A stretch of 64,000 nucleotides of DNA, taken from the NCBI GenBank assembly GCA_023213315.1, contig JAKCPI010004344.1, positions 23,262-87,261 on the forward strand, read 5' to 3'. Positions 62,025 through 64,000 of the stretch are shown one piece after another. The DNA comes from Euborellia annulipes (taxonomy: Eukaryota; Arthropoda; Insecta; Dermaptera; Anisolabididae). Every line of letters starts with the position of its first letter. Positions within the stretch are counted from its first letter, which is position 1. The translations under genes and the position numbers were made by a program. The notes beneath the pieces are model-generated. The model was not told where the DNA came from. It searched no databases and saw only the letters and a program-made list of their open reading frames with translations.

Positions 62025-62115
62025 TGGGTCACCCAGGCAGGATCGTGCCTCGCCCACCTGATCCCATTCTGATTCGCCCAACTACGGAGGACACACCATC
62101 CGTGTTCTACTTACT
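62025..62115. other. Unexplained GC-rich islet
   Basis: GTGATGGGTCACCCAGGCAG, GATCGTGCCTCGCCCACCTG, ACTACGGAGGACACACCATC. GCACGATCCTGCC pairs with itself nearly. It may be a degraded small-RNA-derived SINE, but I could not match it. Confidence 0.3.
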
Positions 62116-62320
62116 ATATACATTTAATCTTGATGTAAAAAAAAAAAATTAATTTTGTTTATCAAGTTCCATCGTGTTGACGTTGAGGGAATTTTTCGTT
62201 ATCTAAACCGTTCCTATTTATTTCAATTAAAAGAGAGAGAATTTAATTACAAAGAGAGGAACCGTTGTTTTCTTTTCTTATTTTTGTAAGTTAATTAATT
62301 TACACATATTAAAAAAAAAA

Positions 62321-62527
62321 TCAATTCTCTTTGTAAATAAAATAATTGGATTGAACTCTTAAAATTCCACAAATGTACATACATAAATAGAGAGAGGCGA
62401 GAGTGCTGGTGCTGTGATGTAGACAAGAATAAATGGTGTCCAGTCCCTTGGGGGTTTCCGCAGACAAACGACCCTCGTGACGGGCAATTTCCCATTTGAG
62501 GACCGCGGTTTCCTCCCATTCCCATGT
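62321..62527 (-). CDS. Possible exon, unrecognised
   Basis: On the minus strand after CAGTAACAGCAGCAG (possible acceptor) the frame reads TWEWEETAVLKWEIARHEGR, LSAETPKGLDTIYSCLHHST and stays open for 68 codons to TGA at 62323-62321. The first ~35 residues look protein-like and GC-richer, the rest drifts to AT-rich sequence. A second frame (MGMGGNRGPQMGNCPSRG) is open too. No family is recognised, and no strong donor is seen. Confidence 0.3.
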   Translation of the reverse strand, partial: TWEWEETAVLKWEIARHEGRLSAETPKGLDTIYSCLHHSTSTLASLYLCMYICGILRVQSNYFIYKEN

Positions 62528-62949
62528 CTGCTGCTGTTACTGCAATCCCATTTACCACCTCCATCACTGTCCCAGAAAACAATATCACTGTTATTGGAAA
62601 TACATTGTATGTATCAACTTGCAAAAGTATATCCATCATTCTGATCAATTTCCATTCAGTCATTCGTTCGTTCTTTTTTTTATATCATTTACAAATATTT
62701 CTCTCTAATTTATGTCCATCTTTTTTTTATTACATCGTGAATCTTTAGAAGACAATTTATTTTTTTTATAGTAATTATTTTTACTTTTTCGTAAACGAAG
62801 TAGAGAAATTGTTAAAAAATTTGTCTTATGGATTTTTAAAATTGTAGATCTGTATCAACTTTTAAAATATAATCTTGAAAATCTAAATCAATTAAGCAAT
62901 ATTAATTAAACAAAAAACTTCACTGCAAACAAATTTATAAATTTTATTT

Positions 62950-63405
62950 CTTTATCTTATCTATATATATGCAATATATATATATAGAGAGAAAGTATTG
63001 GCATTCATTGGACAAAATTCGTTGACCTCAAGATGTTTGATGAAAATACACGTTTTGAGATTCCGCAAAATGGTGTGTCGGTGTGTGATCAAAAAAAAGT
63101 ATGATTGAAATGAGCTACGAGATTGAAATTTTATATTTAAGTCTTACTGAGGTGTGAAAACAAGCTTTTAAATAAAATCGGCTAAAAATACGAGTACGTT
63201 CCTGATGTACTTTTTCAGTGTTTTTTTTTTCCGATTTTCTAAAAATTCACTCTTACGATTTTGATTAAAATTTTAGATGCTCTTCAAAATGTATATTCTC
63301 ATTTTACTTGAAATTGTTTGAAGCACACTTTATTCTTGTACTTAATAGGAATGATAGCAGCTATGTAACAAATTATGAATATTTTTTCTATGTTTAAAAA
63401 TTATA
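62950..63405 (-). mobile_element. Double-hairpin element, old and diverged
   Basis: CTTTATCTTATCTATATATA, AGAGAAAGTATTGGCATTCA, GTGTGTCGGTGTGTGATC, TACGAGTACGTTCCTGATGT. No X-box-like palindrome left. The large hairpin lies beyond a SINE, at 63605-63742. Confidence 0.75.
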
Positions 63406-63409
63406 TTTC

Positions 63410-63597
63410 ATAAAAAAAAAAATACACACACACTCTTTTTGGTTACAGAAGCCATTTAGGGGTTGAATTTATTTATATAACATTTGTTATATATATAAAT
63501 ACATGTATCGATGACTACCGGGGGACGTCCCACACGCTGATTGCTCTGGGTCACCAATCCTCGTGCTTGACATTACCCAACCGTTGCGCCCCCCCTG
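63410..63597 (-). mobile_element. 5S-derived SINE, second copy
   Basis: On the minus strand: GCGCAACGGTTGGGTAATGT, CAAGCACGAGGATTGGTGAC, GGACGTCCCCCGGTAGTCAT, then GGCTTCTGTAACCAAAAAGA and a GT/A tail. Same order as 27692-27928. Confidence 0.7.
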
Positions 63598-63604
63598 CAG
63601 ACAA

Positions 63605-63742
63605 TTTTTATCTTGAATTCACTACCGGAAACTAAATAAATGTCTATACAAAAAATCTAGATTGATAAGCACAGAACATAACTTTCAATTACTGAAGTGA
63701 AGAGAAAGTTGTTTGCTATGCGATCAGCCACTCCAAGATTTT
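63605..63742 (-). mobile_element. Large hairpin of the diverged element
   Basis: TATCTTGAATTCACTACCGG, AAATCTAGATTGATAAGCAC to GCGATCAGCCACTCCAAGAT. Continues 62950-63405. Confidence 0.7.
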
Positions 63743-63814
63743 TTCTCTGAATTAGTATTTGCTTTTTCCAATAAAATTCCTCCCCTTACATTCCAATGAA
63801 ACATATTTTTGCCT

Positions 63815-64000
63815 TCGGGCTTGGAGTAGTTGTTAGTGGGCGCCTATGCTTTGTATACCATTTGGATACCATAATGGCCTAAATAAGAATTCCTCAATAG
63901 ATAATTACTAAAATACTGAGTATCGCATATGGCCTAGGTTGCCGAAAATACTGAGTCTATGAGTTGTGTATAAGTGTGAGTGGGAAAAAGTGTGAGAAAA
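63815..64000 (+). mobile_element. tRNA-derived SINE, cut by window end
   Basis: Head TTCGGGCTTGGAGTAGTTGT, B-box region deleted, TACCATTTGGATACCATAAT, GGCCTAGGTTGCCGAAAATA, GTGTGAGTGGGAAAAAGTGT. Confidence 0.75.

Noticed and set aside
1..64000. CRISPR arrays or a bacterial operon
   Set aside because: Regularly spaced identical repeats with unique spacers are absent. Base composition, SINEs with poly-A tails and splice-like signals fit an animal genome.

Overview
The window is AT-rich animal DNA and looks like a repeat-dense, intron-scale or intergenic stretch of an invertebrate genome. An arthropod is the most likely source, but the sequence alone does not fix the species. I see no complete protein-coding gene, operon, rRNA or CRISPR array. 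Almost everything that can be named is a mobile element or its remains. These are tRNA-headed and 5S-like SINEs with A/B-box or 5S-type internal promoters, hAT-like elements with 8-bp duplications, two TTAA-flanked MITE families, a TA-flanked element, LINE C-terminal remnants, a transposon with ~720-bp inverted ends, and fold-back elements carrying hammerhead-ribozyme cores. Long open frames inside the repeats follow microsatellite length and are not genes.

Layout. 1-13946 is one giant palindrome: arms 1-6956 and 6991-13946 around a 34-bp spacer. The arms differ by scattered substitutions, indels and arm-specific insertions. 13.8-16.2 kb holds SINEs, a 400-bp element with 42-bp inverted ends and several hammerhead fold-backs. 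17-21 kb holds a TTAA MITE and a 1.66-kb transposon encoding a SWIM-like zinc-finger tail. 21.6-22.2 kb is a broken LINE C-terminus. 23.1-24.7 kb is a head-to-head pair of the dominant repeat. 26.3-27.4 kb looks like the promoter and first coding exon of a real gene on the minus strand. 27.5-36 kb is repeats nested in repeats. 36.7-40 kb holds TTAA elements and a three-level nested insertion. 41-52 kb is more copies of the dominant repeat, with two SINEs side by side at one target at 44.8-45.9 kb and a possible exon near 48.4 kb. 53.6-54.3 kb is the cleanest TTAA element. 55.0-55.2 kb is a GC-cluster duplication. 56.3-59 kb holds three hammerhead fold-backs. 59.6-64 kb holds more repeats, a SINE inside a SINE, and two weak exon candidates.

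The dominant repeat, called the double-hairpin element (DHE) here, has about 30 full or partial copies. Full copies are about 600-690 bp, with long forms near 1.03 kb. One end is a ~95-nt hairpin beginning ATCTGGTGTGAC. The other is a ~50-nt hairpin with arms ACTTTCTCTTACC and GGTAAGAGAAAGT around a TA-rich loop. The interior has a variable GT/GTCT microsatellite and a conserved palindromic GTTACCATGGCAAC. Paired empty and occupied sites in this window fix its ends. The design resembles non-autonomous Helitron/Helentron relatives (DINE-1, mini-me), which is inference. Host function is suggested only at ~26.8 kb and, weakly, at ~48.4, ~60.4 and ~62.4 kb.
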